A stretch of 64,000 nucleotides of DNA, taken from contig JACONQ010000010.1 of assembly GCA_014281115.1 (NCBI GenBank), positions 62,001 to 126,000 of the forward strand. The letters are read 5' to 3'. This DNA comes from Laburnicola sp. R22_1 (taxonomy: Eukaryota > Ascomycota > Dothideomycetes > Pleosporales > Didymosphaeriaceae). Each line of letters begins with the position of its first letter. Positions within the stretch are counted from its first letter, which is position 1. Positions 45,479 to 55,896 of this stretch are shown here, in pieces. Under the pieces are notes generated by a model. The model was not told the origin of the DNA. It saw only the letters and a program-made list of their open reading frames with translations, and searched no databases. A program made the translations under genes and the position numbers.

Positions 45479-46741
45479 ATGTCTTTATCGACGCTCAGAG
45501 ATCCCACAGTGATCCTATCCGATTACTCGAACTATACACCATGGCTAAGGCAAATCAAAGCCCGCGCCCAATCTCTAGGGATCTGGGATATCATCGACCC
45601 AGACCAAGAGATCCAACCTATGACCCAACTAGTCATTCCAATCCCACCGAACATCAGTGTTGGCTATGCACCAAGCCCAGCGTTTATCAACGCGAATACC
45701 GACAACCCTCGCGCACGCCCAACAAGGCCGTCAGACCTGTCGACGACTGGCGTAAGGGCGTACAGAGAGGATTACGACCTCTATAAGGATCAACTCGAAA
45801 CTTTCAAGTTACTCGACCGAAGGTACGAACAACAGAAGGCGAACCTCGACAAGATAGTTGCCCTCATTCAATCAACGACCTCGGCACACTTGCAGACCAA
45901 TTGCTGCACCCCAGATCAATCAATCAGACAATGGATCATCAACCTCACAAACACGGTTGGGGTAGACCAAAACGACGAACTACGACGAGCGAGGATCAGA
46001 TACCAAGACGCTCTCAAGCCCATGAGATCAGCTGGATCATGGTCCACCTGGCTCACTGAGTACGATCATGCAGCAACAGAAGCAGAGCACAATAGTGTGC
46101 CAGAACTTACGTTGCTAGACTCAGTCAAACAAGATTTTATGAAGGCGGTTACCAACGTCGCATCCCAGTGGGTTACAACCTTCATGCAACATGGGAATAA
46201 GGACCCGAACACTTCAAGAAAAGATATGGTGAAACTCTTCCGAGATCAAATGGCGATGCAGCACCCGATCAAGGGTAAACAAAGGGGCGCCTTTGCTGTT
46301 GCAGGACCATCTCTCGCTGACGGTGGTGCACCCACCCAGACCGCAGATGGGGACGCCCATCCTGTGGATGAAGCAGTATCACTCAAGCGAGGCAGATCAC
46401 GCGCCAAGAAAGCTGGCTCTAAAGCCAAATCCAAGCAGTCCGCGAACACAGACGATGAGCCAACGGCAGTTGGTGGCCAGAGAGGATCATACCCCAAGTG
46501 CCCTGCTTGTGAACAACGCCATAGTCTGCAAGACTGCTTTTACGCATTTCCTGACAAGGCACCTGATTGGTTTCAACCGAAGCCAGCAATGAAGGCCCTT
46601 ATGAAGTTCAGGATGGAAAATGACCCTGCGCTTATAGAGAGCGTAAGATCCGTAAAGCGTCCAAGATCACAGACACCAAGAATCAAACAATCAAGCACTC
46701 CTACTCCAACTCGAATCACTGAGATTACTGACGATGAATGA
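45479..46741 (+). CDS. gag: Copia Gag protein
   Basis: The first ATG of the frame is at 45479 (MSLSTLRDPTVILSDYSNYT); the frame is open further upstream to 45437, but only from a TTG in the LTR. The product is about 420 residues. It forms the virus-like particle in the cytoplasm and packages RNA. A Copia-type gag core (WLRQIKARAQSLGIWDIIDP near the start) is followed by a basic linker (KRGRSRAKKAGSKAKSKQS). Near residue 340 there is a zinc knuckle, CPACEQRHSLQDC, then a Lys/Arg-rich tail. It ends with TGA at 46739-46741, directly followed by CTAG, and the next codons continue in the same frame into protease, so a Gag-Pol readthrough product is likely. Confidence 0.93.
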   Translation: MSLSTLRDPTVILSDYSNYTPWLRQIKARAQSLGIWDIIDPDQEIQPMTQLVIPIPPNISVGYAPSPAFINANTDNPRARPTRPSDLSTTGVRAYREDYDLYKDQLETFKLLDRRYEQQKANLDKIVALIQSTTSAHLQTNCCTPDQSIRQWIINLTNTVGVDQNDELRRARIRYQDALKPMRSAGSWSTWLTEYDHAATEAEHNSVPELTLLDSVKQDFMKAVTNVASQWVTTFMQHGNKDPNTSRKDMVKLFRDQMAMQHPIKGKQRGAFAVAGPSLADGGAPTQTADGDAHPVDEAVSLKRGRSRAKKAGSKAKSKQSANTDDEPTAVGGQRGSYPKCPACEQRHSLQDCFYAFPDKAPDWFQPKPAMKALMKFRMENDPALIESVRSVKRPRSQTPRIKQSSTPTPTRITEITDDE

Positions 46742-46748
46742 CTAGATG
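46736..46748 (+). promoter_or_regulatory. Candidate stop-codon readthrough site UGA CUA G
   Basis: GAA TGA CTA GAT separates gag and pol in one frame. UGA followed by CUA(G) is an established leaky context in animals and fungi. The downstream frame (LDGRQITVLSASFNAIAASY) has no nearby in-frame ATG before the protease motif, so pol would otherwise not be expressed. Readthrough is inferred. Confidence 0.75.
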
Positions 46749-48505
46749 GCAGACAAATCACCGTCCTCTCAGCGAGCTTTAATGCTATCGCAGCCTCCTA
46801 CCACTCAGACCCGAACACCTACCCACTACGTTACTCCGCGATCCTCGATTCTGGCACAACCTGCCATATCTTCAACGATATCGATCGTTTCGTCACGCTG
46901 CGACCACCGTCGCCAGGAGACTTCATATGGGCGGGATCATCACGAGTTTGGATAAGGGGATATGGGAGTGTCCATCTACACGTCAAAAGCGTACAAGGAA
47001 ATAGGGTACTAAGGCTAGACAACATCGCCTACTGCCCTGATCTGCTATGCAACCTAGTGTCTTTCCGATTACTCCGCAGGCAAGGCCTCTGGTGGGACAC
47101 AAAGGCAGATCCAACAACAATCAAGAGAAGGGACAATACAGTCCTAGCCGAACTTCAAGAACTCTACGGTCAATGGGTACTAGAATACATGCCCGAACAA
47201 AATCGTACTATACACAATAGTACGTATGCCACACACAAAATCACCACGCGCACCGCACGACGAGCGCAGAAGGCAGACGCCATCACCTGGCACAAACGAC
47301 TAGGCCACCCAGGTCCCCAGGCACTAGAACACACTGTGAATCACTGTGAGGGGGTGCGGCTCAAAGGACTTACTACGGTCCAATGCGACGCTTGCGGCAG
47401 ATCAAAGCTTAAGCGACAAATCAGACGACAACCTAGGCAAATCAATAACGGTCCTGGTGAGAGAGTCGCTATAGACTTTCACGACTACGAAGATCAGAGC
47501 TTTACCGGCGAGAAAAGCCAGATGCTCATCACCGATCGATTCTCAGGCATGGCTTGGGACTTCTATTTCAAAGACAACCGACCAGCACGAACAATCATCA
47601 AGTTGCTGAAGGAATTTGTACAATTCATGAAAGTACAATTCAATGTGACTATCAAAGTCATTGAATCCGACAATGAGATCTTCTCAGTCAAACAAGACGT
47701 TCACAGGTGGTGCATCAGTGAAGGTATCGTTATTGAGCCTTCAGCACCTGACACCCAAGCTCAAAATGGAGGAGCTGAACGCTCAGGGGGTGTAATTAAG
47801 GAGAAGGGTCGTGCAATGCGACTTGACGCCAACCTTCCCTTCAACCTATGGCCAGAAATCACACGAGCGGCCGTATACCTATACAATCGAACTCCAAACT
47901 ACGCCAACCGATGGCGATCACCACACGAAGTATTCTTTACGACAGTTGCTTACCAAAACGGCATTGTCACTCAACCAAAGAAACCGAACCAGGCTCACCT
48001 CAGGGCCTATGGCTGTAAAGCCTTCGCCTTGACCGACGATACAAAACGCGGCAAGAGCAAGCTCCAAAGGTTAGACCCAAAGGCATGGGTTGGATACCTA
48101 GTGGGCTACCGATCATCAAACATCTGGAGGGTATGGATCCCACCACTCAACAAAGTTATCAGCACACGCGACGTCATCTTTGACGAAGATAAGGTGTTCT
48201 CAGGCAAAACAGAAGATCTGTTGGACAACCTTATGCACAGTACTACTGAAGAGATTGCTGCATGGACCCGATCAGTGGAGTTGCCACCTCCACCACCCGA
48301 ACAAGAAAACACTGAATCCTTCTATGAGGATGAGTCGATCACTGACTCACGCAATCGCGAGGATGAGGAGGACCCTCCGGGGTACTATCAGGGAGGAAGA
48401 TCAATTACACCTACCCAACACCACCGGCGACACCTCCGCCTGTCACATTACTTGCCCAATCAATGGCGAGTTTTAAAGACGATCAACATGAACAAGTACC
48501 CATAG
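46742..48505 (+). CDS. pol: Copia Pol, protease and integrase part
   Basis: The frame continues gag after the UGA and stays open for 587 codons. The protease signature ILDSGTTCHIF is at about 46,841-46,873. A GAG-pre-integrase zinc region (WHKRLGHPGPQALEH ... CDACGRSK) spans 47,285-47,410. The integrase core shows IDFHDYE near 47,470, ESDNE near 47,665, and NGGAERSGGVI near 47,765, giving D, D and E. The C-terminal GYLVGYRSSNIWRVWIPP motif is at about 48,088-48,142, followed by an acidic, Pro-rich linker. It ends at TAG 48503-48505, overlapping the RT frame by 43 bases. A minus-one shift between about 48,367 and 48,420 would join it to the linker PTPPATPPPVTLLAQS in the next frame. Confidence 0.92.
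   Translation, partial: LDGRQITVLSASFNAIAASYHSDPNTYPLRYSAILDSGTTCHIFNDIDRFVTLRPPSPGDFIWAGSSRVWIRGYGSVHLHVKSVQGNRVLRLDNIAYCPDLLCNLVSFRLLRRQGLWWDTKADPTTIKRRDNTVLAELQELYGQWVLEYMPEQNRTIHNSTYATHKITTRTARRAQKADAITWHKRLGHPGPQALEHTVNHCEGVRLKGLTTVQCDACGRSKLKRQIRRQPRQINNGPGERVAIDFHDYEDQSFTGEKSQMLITDRFSGMAWDFYFKDNRPARTIIKLLKEFVQFMKVQFNVTIKVIESDNEIFSVKQDVHRWCISEGIVIEPSAPDTQAQNGGAERSGGVIKEKGRAMRLDANLPFNLWPEITRAAVYLYNRTPNYANRWRSPHEVFFTTVAYQNGIVTQPKKPNQAHLRAYGCKAFALTDDTKRGKSKLQRLDPKAWVGYLVGYRSSNIWRVWIPPLNKVISTRDVIFDEDKVFSGKTEDLLDNLMHSTTEEIAAWTRSVELPPPPPEQENTESFYEDESITDSRNREDEEDPPGYYQGGRSITPTQHHRRHLRLSHYLPNQWRVLKTINMNKYP
47205..47223. promoter_or_regulatory. 19-bp palindrome GTACTAT-N5-ATAGTAC in Copia pol
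   Basis: Perfect 7-bp arms around ACACA, one more pair on each side (C...G). It sits inside coding sequence between protease and integrase. Same design as 35862-35880 and 8193-8211. Confidence 0.5.
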
Positions 48506-50277
48506 GATCAACACAGCCAGATCAACGTGCTGTGCCATGGGCAGCCGCTTTCCTAGCCGGAACACAGGCAGGTAGCAGAGGCAAATACAAGGGGAAGCCG
48601 CTCGACAAAGCGCAATTCAATCGCATGCTTGCAGCAGGAAAGAAACCCCACCAAAGTGAATTGCCGGAGCCTCCATCTTGCGGAACACGGTTAGAAGACC
48701 ACCCGCTATTCAACATGTGGAAGGATGCTGAGCGAGTACACCTACAAAGCCACAAAGAGATGAGGTCTTGGAGTGAGGTGCCCGTTGCCCCAGTGCGATC
48801 ACGCGGCCACCAAATCCTCGACTGCATGTGGGTGTATACATACAAACTCGACAAACATCATCGATTTCAGAAGTGCAAGGCTAGGTTGGTAGTACGTGGA
48901 GATCAACAACGCCACCTTACTACTCAAGACACCTACGCCGCAACCCTCGCAGGACGATCATTTCGCCTACTCATGGCTATGGCAGCTCGGTATGACCTAG
49001 AGCTCAGCCAGTACGACGTCACCAACGCTTTCGTCCATGCGAAACTGGACAGAGAACTCTACATGAGAATGCCCCGAGGTTATACCCGACCCGGCACTAT
49101 CCTACAGTTGCATAAGGCACTATATGGTCTTCGAATCTCACCACTGCTGTGGCAGAGAGAATTTACCAGTGCTCTTAAGGATCTCGGTTTTGCCGCAGTC
49201 CCTCATGAGCCTTGCTGTATGATCAAAGACGGCATCATTATATTCTTCTATGTAGACGACCTTATCGTCGCCTACTTAAGGGATCAGAAACACGCTGCTG
49301 ACGCAGTAATAAAAAAGATAAGTACAAAGTTCACCCTTACTGGAGGTAACGATCTTCAGTGGTTTCTAGGGATTGAAATCGTCAGAGACCGTGCAAGTAG
49401 GCAACTCTGGCTATCACAGGCGTCCTATGTGGACAAGATCAGTCGCCTTATCGACCGACGCGACCTCAAACACGAAACCCCAATGTCAGCAGTCGAACTG
49501 CTACCTCGAGAAGGACTCGCTACAAAGGCAGAGATCAACCGATACCAGCGAAAGATAGGATCAATCCTGTACGCTGCAGTAACCACGCGCCCTGATATCG
49601 CTTTCGCAAGCTCCCGATTATCGCGCTTCCTATCAAATCCCAGCGACGACCATCACAAAGCCGCCGACCGTGTACTGCTATACTTATCCTCCACCCAATC
49701 ACTAGGGCTACGCTTTGGAGATGCAGACACCTACGAGGTTGCTAGCGACGCGTCGTTTGCAGACAATACCCTCGACAGAAAGAGCTCGCAAGGATACATC
49801 ATTAAGCTGTTTGGTGGACTTGTCGCCTGGAAGGCAAACAAACAAGACACTGTCACCACTTCGACAACTGAAGCTGAGTTGCTGGCACTCTCACAGGTTG
49901 CAAAGGAGGCACTCTTTACGGCTCGGTTGATCGCTGAACTCAAGATCAAACTCTCATCCTCAACAATCACCATCAATTGCGACAATCAACAAACTATCCG
50001 ACTTGTTACCGAAGAAATTGCCAAGTTACAAACAAAGCTTAGGCACGTCGACATACACAATCATTGGCTTCGACAAGAAGTAGTACGTGGAGCTATCAAA
50101 ATCCAGTACCAACAATCAGAAGAAATAGCAGCAGATGGCCTTACAAAGGCTCTGCCAGCTGGCAAATGGACTAAGTTCGTAAATCAACTCGGACTTGAAG
50201 ACGTCAGGGGTAGGATCACCGACCAAGAGGTCGACCTTGACGAATTGGAAGACAGGATGGAAGCTTTTGGACTATGA
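48367..50277 (+). CDS. pol: Copia Pol, reverse transcriptase and RNase H part
   Basis: The frame is open from 48367 (after a TGA at 48364-48366); the first ATG is at 48463, giving 604 codons. The RT starts after KDAERVHLQSHKEMRSWSEV. The fingers region includes LDCMWVYTYKLDKHHRFQKC and ARLVVRGDQQ, then LSQYDVTNAFVHAKLD. The catalytic FFYVDDLIVAY is at about 49,240-49,275. RNase H follows: EVASDASFADN near 49,740, TTSTTEAELLAL near 49,860, and INCDNQQ near 49,975. The C-terminus is VDIHNHWLRQEVVRGAIKIQ and an acidic tail. All key Asp residues are present. With no readthrough and shift, the frame would need its own start at 48463. A purine-rich tract and the 3' LTR follow. Confidence 0.93.
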   Translation, partial: GGPSGVLSGRKINYTYPTPPATPPPVTLLAQSMASFKDDQHEQVPIGSTQPDQRAVPWAAAFLAGTQAGSRGKYKGKPLDKAQFNRMLAAGKKPHQSELPEPPSCGTRLEDHPLFNMWKDAERVHLQSHKEMRSWSEVPVAPVRSRGHQILDCMWVYTYKLDKHHRFQKCKARLVVRGDQQRHLTTQDTYAATLAGRSFRLLMAMAARYDLELSQYDVTNAFVHAKLDRELYMRMPRGYTRPGTILQLHKALYGLRISPLLWQREFTSALKDLGFAAVPHEPCCMIKDGIIIFFYVDDLIVAYLRDQKHAADAVIKKISTKFTLTGGNDLQWFLGIEIVRDRASRQLWLSQASYVDKISRLIDRRDLKHETPMSAVELLPREGLATKAEINRYQRKIGSILYAAVTTRPDIAFASSRLSRFLSNPSDDHHKAADRVLLYLSSTQSLGLRFGDADTYEVASDASFADNTLDRKSSQGYIIKLFGGLVAWKANKQDTVTTSTTEAELLALSQVAKEALFTARLIAELKIKLSSSTITINCDNQQTIRLVTEEIAKLQTKLRHVDIHNHWLRQEVVRGAIKIQYQQSEEIAADGLTKALPAGKWTKFVNQLGLEDVRGRITDQEVDLDELEDRMEAFGL

Positions 50278-50324
50278 GTTATAGTACGGCTGCGAAGAAT
50301 TGGGTCCAGCTTGAGATGGTTCCA

Positions 50325-50337
50325 AGCTGAGGGGGTG
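50325..50337 (+). promoter_or_regulatory. Polypurine tract of Copia
   Basis: AAGCTGAGGGGGTG runs up to the 3' LTR at 50338. Plus-strand DNA synthesis would be primed here. Assigned by position. Confidence 0.75.
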
Positions 50338-50629
50338 TGTCAGATAGACAGTCACTGTGAAATCCAGTGGGTAGGTGTGTACGATCATATGGCCCCTTAC
50401 AGTGGTAATCAGTGTAAATCACAGTGATTTCACTGTGAAATACACTAAGGAGGCTGGCGCACTACTGTTTTACACTGCCCCTGTACTAGTCTAAATAGTA
50501 CTAGTGCGGCTTAGTACTAGATAGTTACTTCTCGAGGTAGCCGAGCTTCTCCGACAGAACACACACAATCAATCAATCAACCCACCACTTTTCCATCTCA
50601 ACTCATCAAGAATACCCGTATATTTGACA
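50338..50629 (+). repeat. Copia 3' LTR (292 bp)
   Basis: Same length as the LTR at 45151 and no difference noticed on reading. The palindrome lies at 50483-50501. Host sequence CTTCTTAAGG resumes at 50630. Confidence 0.97.
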
Positions 50630-51120
50630 CTTCTTAAGGCGAGCATTGTGTAGACTATTATTGGCAAAGTGCGGGCGAACGTCCACCTCTATATTATTGA
50701 TCCCGAAACTATCTAGGGGTAGAGAGGACGCTAGGAATGTTCTAGGAGTCTCCTAAATTAAAGGGCGGCGGCTTGCCATAGTGCGGACAGTAGTGGGGTA
50801 GAGCGAAGTAGGGGTTGCGGAGAGGGTGTAGTAGATAGACCTAGGGTGGCAAGTCTTATGTAGCGTACGAGCTGGCGCATAGTCTAAGCTAAGAAAAGAT
50901 TTAGTATAAAGTGTGAGGTAAAATGCGTAAAACTTCGACCTCTATGTTACCTCTATGGCCTGGCTCCGTACCTTATGCCCTTGCCGTAATAGCGCTAAAA
51001 GGAGGTTATTAGGCGAGTTGGCTCTGTAGGGTGTGGCGCAGTAATTATTGTTTAGTAATTATTATTTGTTTGTTTAGGAACTCCCTGCCTAACTAGGTAA
51101 GCGACCTCTCTAAGTAGGCC

Positions 51121-51272
51121 TTAGCGCAGTATAATAATACTGCCTGGCACCAAAGTGACTAATAAACTTCTAGCCTAACCTAGTAAGCAATAGCCTAACC
51201 CATCTTAGCGTAGTATAACAATACTGCCTAGCACCAAAGTAACTAATACGCTTCTAGCCTAACCTAGTAAGC
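51121..51272. repeat. ~83-bp tandem repeats in the Gypsy B leader
   Basis: Two units of the sequence present three times in Gypsy A at 23495-23735. Copia 2 inserted at the end of the last unit. Confidence 0.75.
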
Positions 51273-54200
51273 TGTTAGAGCGTTAAGATCCTTAGTTAAA
51301 AGTTAAGGCAATTGTTAATTATAACTATTAAGCTATAGGAGCCCCGTATACTCCTGAGTAGAGCACGGGCTAAGGCGCTAACGTAATTACAGTACTGCTA
51401 ACGTAATTACCTAAAATTTATTATACACTCTCTTAGCTTTAAGAGGATTGTAAGATTAATTAAAGCTAGAAATATTCTTATATAGGCTATTTTTATTAAT
51501 TATTAGTGTTGCAATTAATATTATAATTATTAACTTAAATACTACTAATATTACTATTATAAATCGCCCTATAAACACTAAGTAATATTAACTAGATAGA
51601 GCTATTATATAAACTCCTAATGCTTAGCTTTTAAGAGAATCTTAGTAAGGCTATTAGCAGCTATTTTGTTAGTAGGAACCTATTTAACTATAAGTTGTTA
51701 ACGCTCTACTTCTTATTATATCTAGAGTTAATAGATATTAATATAGTATAGCTTTATATAGAGCTAATCTAGATGCTTATTAATAATTTCTACTATCTGC
51801 TAGTTATTATAGTATATTGTAGGCAGTACACCTATTTTAAATAAGATACTATTAAAGAAGCGAAGCCACTTTGCTATTTGCAATCTAGCAAATAAGATAA
51901 ATAATAGCTTTAATTCTATAGTTAACTTAGTGACTGTACGCTAGACAGTAGCCTTCTAGTTAATAATTATGCTATAGAGAAAGAAGCACTAGCCTTATAA
52001 ACTATAATAAGTCTCCTAATTATTAGCGTATAAGGCATCTAATGCCCTAAAGAATAATAGATTACAATAGCCCTACTTATTAGAGACTACCTTTATAATA
52101 TTATTATTATAGAATTCTTTAATAGCGTAATACTAAGTTGCTAGTAGATAATACTAGACGCGTTATACTACTATAATATACAACTATCTAGAATTAGTAA
52201 GATAGTAAGCAAGTATAATATAACTATAAGCAATATTAGGTTGCGTCTAGCATATAATATATGCCAGGTGGCTAATAAGCTTCTAATAAAGCTTTGTGCG
52301 ACTAGCGTTAGTCTCCTTAAGCAACTTGTTAAGTAAGTTAACGTCTAGTAGAAACTTAGGTTTCTTATAGCCTACTAGTTAGATGCTATATTTCTTATAA
52401 ATCTTATTAATATATATATCTTATATAAGCTAAAGCTTCTACTTTAAGTAGTCTTATATAACCTTTACCCCTAAGAACTAGAATAGGTCTCCTATTACCT
52501 TAATACTAAAGTAATCCTTAAGTTAGCTCTTAAGTTTATAGTATAGTAAGGCGTTTAATTAATAAAAGGCTATAATAATATTATTAACATAGACAAATAA
52601 GATAAGCTACTTATTAATATATACGCAGGGGAAGCTATTAATGCGTCTAAGCCCTAGCTACTTAATTGCTACTTAAAACATATTATACTATAGAAGTAGA
52701 GCGTCTTTTAAACTATAGAGGACGCGTAGCACCTCTAGGAAATTACTATCCTCTTTAAAACTATTAGGCGTCTTTGCGTAGAGCTTACAATTAAGTATAG
52801 AGTTAAGAAAAGCGTTAGATACGTTATACTGCTTAAGCTTTAATCTAAAGTAATTAGCAATTGCAATAACTACTTAAAAGGTGCGTGCGGCAAGCGTAGC
52901 TGTGTACATATCGCCAAACTGCTCCTATAAGTCGCCTTACGCGATAAGTTAAGCTTTATATTTATAGAGGTAGCCATTCTTATTAATCTTATATGCAAAT
53001 ATCTATATAAGTAGAATTACCTCTACGCCTTTGTCTAGCGCAGATTATAGCGTTACTAAGGTCTTATAGAAGTAGTCCTTATCCTAGACCTCTTAATACT
53101 TACGCTTAGCAGCTTTTATAAACTACTTACTATGTGGATAGCTCTTAAGCTAACCTCTATACTACGGGGGAGATAGCAACTAACTTTAGTAGATTTAAAA
53201 GTTATCTGCCTTATTATTATTAATTATAATTGCAGTAAAGGTACGTAAGTACAACTCTATATTTAGTGCTTCTGGTTAAATTGCGTAAATCTTAGGATTG
53301 CCTAGATAAGCAGGTGCCTTATGCACACGCTTTGTAGTAACAATATTATCTTACGAGAGATCTAGATCGCGTTAACGTAGCGTGTTGTTATTGTGTTAAT
53401 TAGGTATATAGTCTTTAATCTTAGTGGCTAATTAACTAGTGGCGTTTTACTATGTAGGCAATAGATAATAATTTCTTATTATAGAATATTCTATAAGATA
53501 ATCTACTATGGTATTAGATTTAATAAATTTGTTAACTTTGTTAAGCAAGTTAATTAACTTACCCCCTACTAATAGCTTTGTTAAGAACGTTAGTGTAACT
53601 AATAGTGCTATAATTATAGTGGTTTTATTGTATATACATCGCTAACGTGTTGTTATAAGCTTATTAATAGAGATATTATTATTATTATAAGTCTCTAGGA
53701 TATCTAGTAGCTTAATTACCTCCTCTATTATATTATTATTAGCATAGCTACCGCGACCTTTATAAAAGGTTAATGCATTAAATATAATATTATGGGTGCG
53801 GACAACACAATGCTTTATAGGTAGCCAGATCCTAAAGACATTTGTACTATTATAGCCTATAAGATAACTAATTAGAGCGTGTAAGGCTATCTTTACTTCG
53901 CATAGCAAGTGTTTGTTAAGAATATACGCACAACAGCCAATTGGACAAAGATGGCTAGTTACTAGTTTCTTACCCTAGATAACCTTATATAGCATACACT
54001 AGTTAAGGATTGCTATTAGCGTTCAATTAAATAAGTATACTACTGTCTTTATTATCTTATTTAACAGTCGCTCTAGCAGATTGCCCTATAGGTATAGAGC
54101 TTATGCCTTTATTATAATAACTTTGCCAGCAATCTCTACTTCTCTATTCTAAGCTAGCATATCTAGAGCGCAAAGCTTAAAGCGTATACCTAGATTAGCA

Positions 54201-55896
54201 TAAAGTCGCTCTATAAAGTAGATAATATTGCGCTTTGCGTTAAGCTTAAGAGCAATAATATTATAGTTATATTAACGCTAGATTTATTATATAAGGTTTT
54301 AGAGCCAGTAGTAGAGTTAAGCCTCTAACTTTATTGCAAAGATATCTGCCTCATACTAGCAAAAGTACTAATAGATAGTATAAACACCCTATTTATCTCT
54401 ATTATAGTATAACTCTCCTTATTATCGCAGTTATATAATATTAACTAAGATTTAGTAGAAAGGACAAATGGCGTCTTGCGACGTATAGTAGAAAACCTAC
54501 TTTGTAAGTTTTAACTCTGTATAAATTTAATGGAAATCTTATTATAGTAAACCTATTAGGTTCACCTTTACGCTGTTAACGTTATTAGATAGGTAATTAA
54601 CAACTTTGCAGCCTAGATAGCCCTAGATATAATAAGCAAGTTTTAGAGAGATCTCTTAAGTCTTTAAAGTAGTTAATAGGCGGGTGGCTATTATAATTAA
54701 GAACAACTTTAATAGACAACGCAATATATTAGTGTTAACTAGCTAGTGGCCCTTGTAATACTCTAGGTAAGTAATAACGCTATCTTTATTATATAGCGCA
54801 TCTCTGCCTAAGTTAAAATAAACTTTAATATCTTAATAACGTCCTAGTCTAATAACGCTAGTAATAAAGCCGCGTATAAGAGCTACGTAAGAAATCTATA
54901 AAGGCGTTAGTCTATTTAGCGTATTGGCTATAAGAATAATCTTGCCCTAAGCCTTAATTTTGTATTAGTATTTACCTACGCTAATTGTTATGCTAGTATC
55001 CTTAATGCGCTCCTGCTTCTAGTCTACCTAGTTAGAAGAATTAATAATATGAGTGTTAGAGCTAGAATTAACAATCTATTAGTCTCGCAGCGATATAGTA
55101 TTATTATTAACTGCTACAACAGTTAGATTAAAACTATTATTAGTGGATTGCTCCTCTAAGACGCTATTAGATTGCACGTTTAGTATAATTATTGCCATAC
55201 TATAGAGATTATAGGCAAAGGCAGCTCTACTATAGCTAGGTAAATTGCCATTATTTAGTTAAATTGTTGCAGTTATCGCAGGCGTTAGAGGCGTCAAAGA
55301 CGCTAACATTAATAAAAGAGACTTATTTATCCTATTAACTACTTACTATACTTGCTCGAGTAGCTTTTTATTTTATAATGCTTAATCTATACGCTAACAA
55401 ATAGCGGGATCTTTATAAAAGTTATGTGAATAATAAGGACTATTCTTATTAAGATAGTAGCATTATCCAAACTAGTGTATTAAGCTGCAGAGACAAGTTA
55501 GTATAGTAGGCTTGTTATTTGCTTTGTTATCGCTCTGAGTCTTTACTACGTCCAGATCGTTAGCCATACTTATGAGCTTTTAAGATAATAGTTAAACTTA
55601 ACAATAGTACGTTATATATGCAGCAACGTAGTTCTCTAGTGTCGTTATCTCTGTGCTCTTATTCTCTTAGTTAAACAGCTCGATAAGCTTAGGTGTAGCG
55701 TAGTTAGGATCCACGCCTTTAATCGCCTATAAGAAATCCTTCTGCGCGCGCGTGCCTTTAATATTAGGCAGATTAATCTTTATATATTAATTAGTTATCT
55801 TAACCCATAAGCGTAACTAGTCTTTAATATTGCGCGACTTTAGTGGGATATAAAGACGCTTATATTTGTTAATTAGATTATAAGCTAGGAGTTCTA

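Larger units (their letters stand above)
45151..50629 (+). mobile_element. Young, nearly intact Copia LTR retrotransposon
   Basis: Two 292-bp LTRs, apparently identical by eye, bound a 5,479-bp element. The duplication is CTTCT at 45146-45150 and 50630-50634, and the rejoined site matches Gypsy A (ATCTTCTTAAGG). Gag and pol are long and essentially free of RIP. The domain order (gag, protease, integrase, RT, RNase H) is that of Ty1/Copia. It inserted opposite to Gypsy B. Identical LTRs and GC-rich codons say it arrived recently and escaped RIP. Two recoding points, a gag/pol stop and a frame change before RT, are described separately. Confidence 0.96.
38595..51010 (-). pseudogene. Gypsy B gag-pol remnant, interrupted by Copia
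   Basis: The minus-strand gag-pol sequence parallels Gypsy A: integrase near 39,700-40,050, RT (YINNILI) near 41,290-41,310, a zinc-knuckle-like region near 43,400-43,445, and gag toward 50,960. Copia 45151-50629 interrupts the gag part. Stops and D-to-N changes are frequent. At the position of the Gypsy A first ATG, this copy reads ACG (near 50,967). It cannot encode a functional polyprotein. Confidence 0.85.

Noticed and set aside
46746..46955. Plus-strand ORF just after gag (another frame)
   Set aside because: Overlaps the protease coding frame, which has the DSGT motif. It is a shadow.
47811..48476. Additional ORFs inside Copia pol
   Set aside because: Shadows of the integrase frame without motifs of their own.
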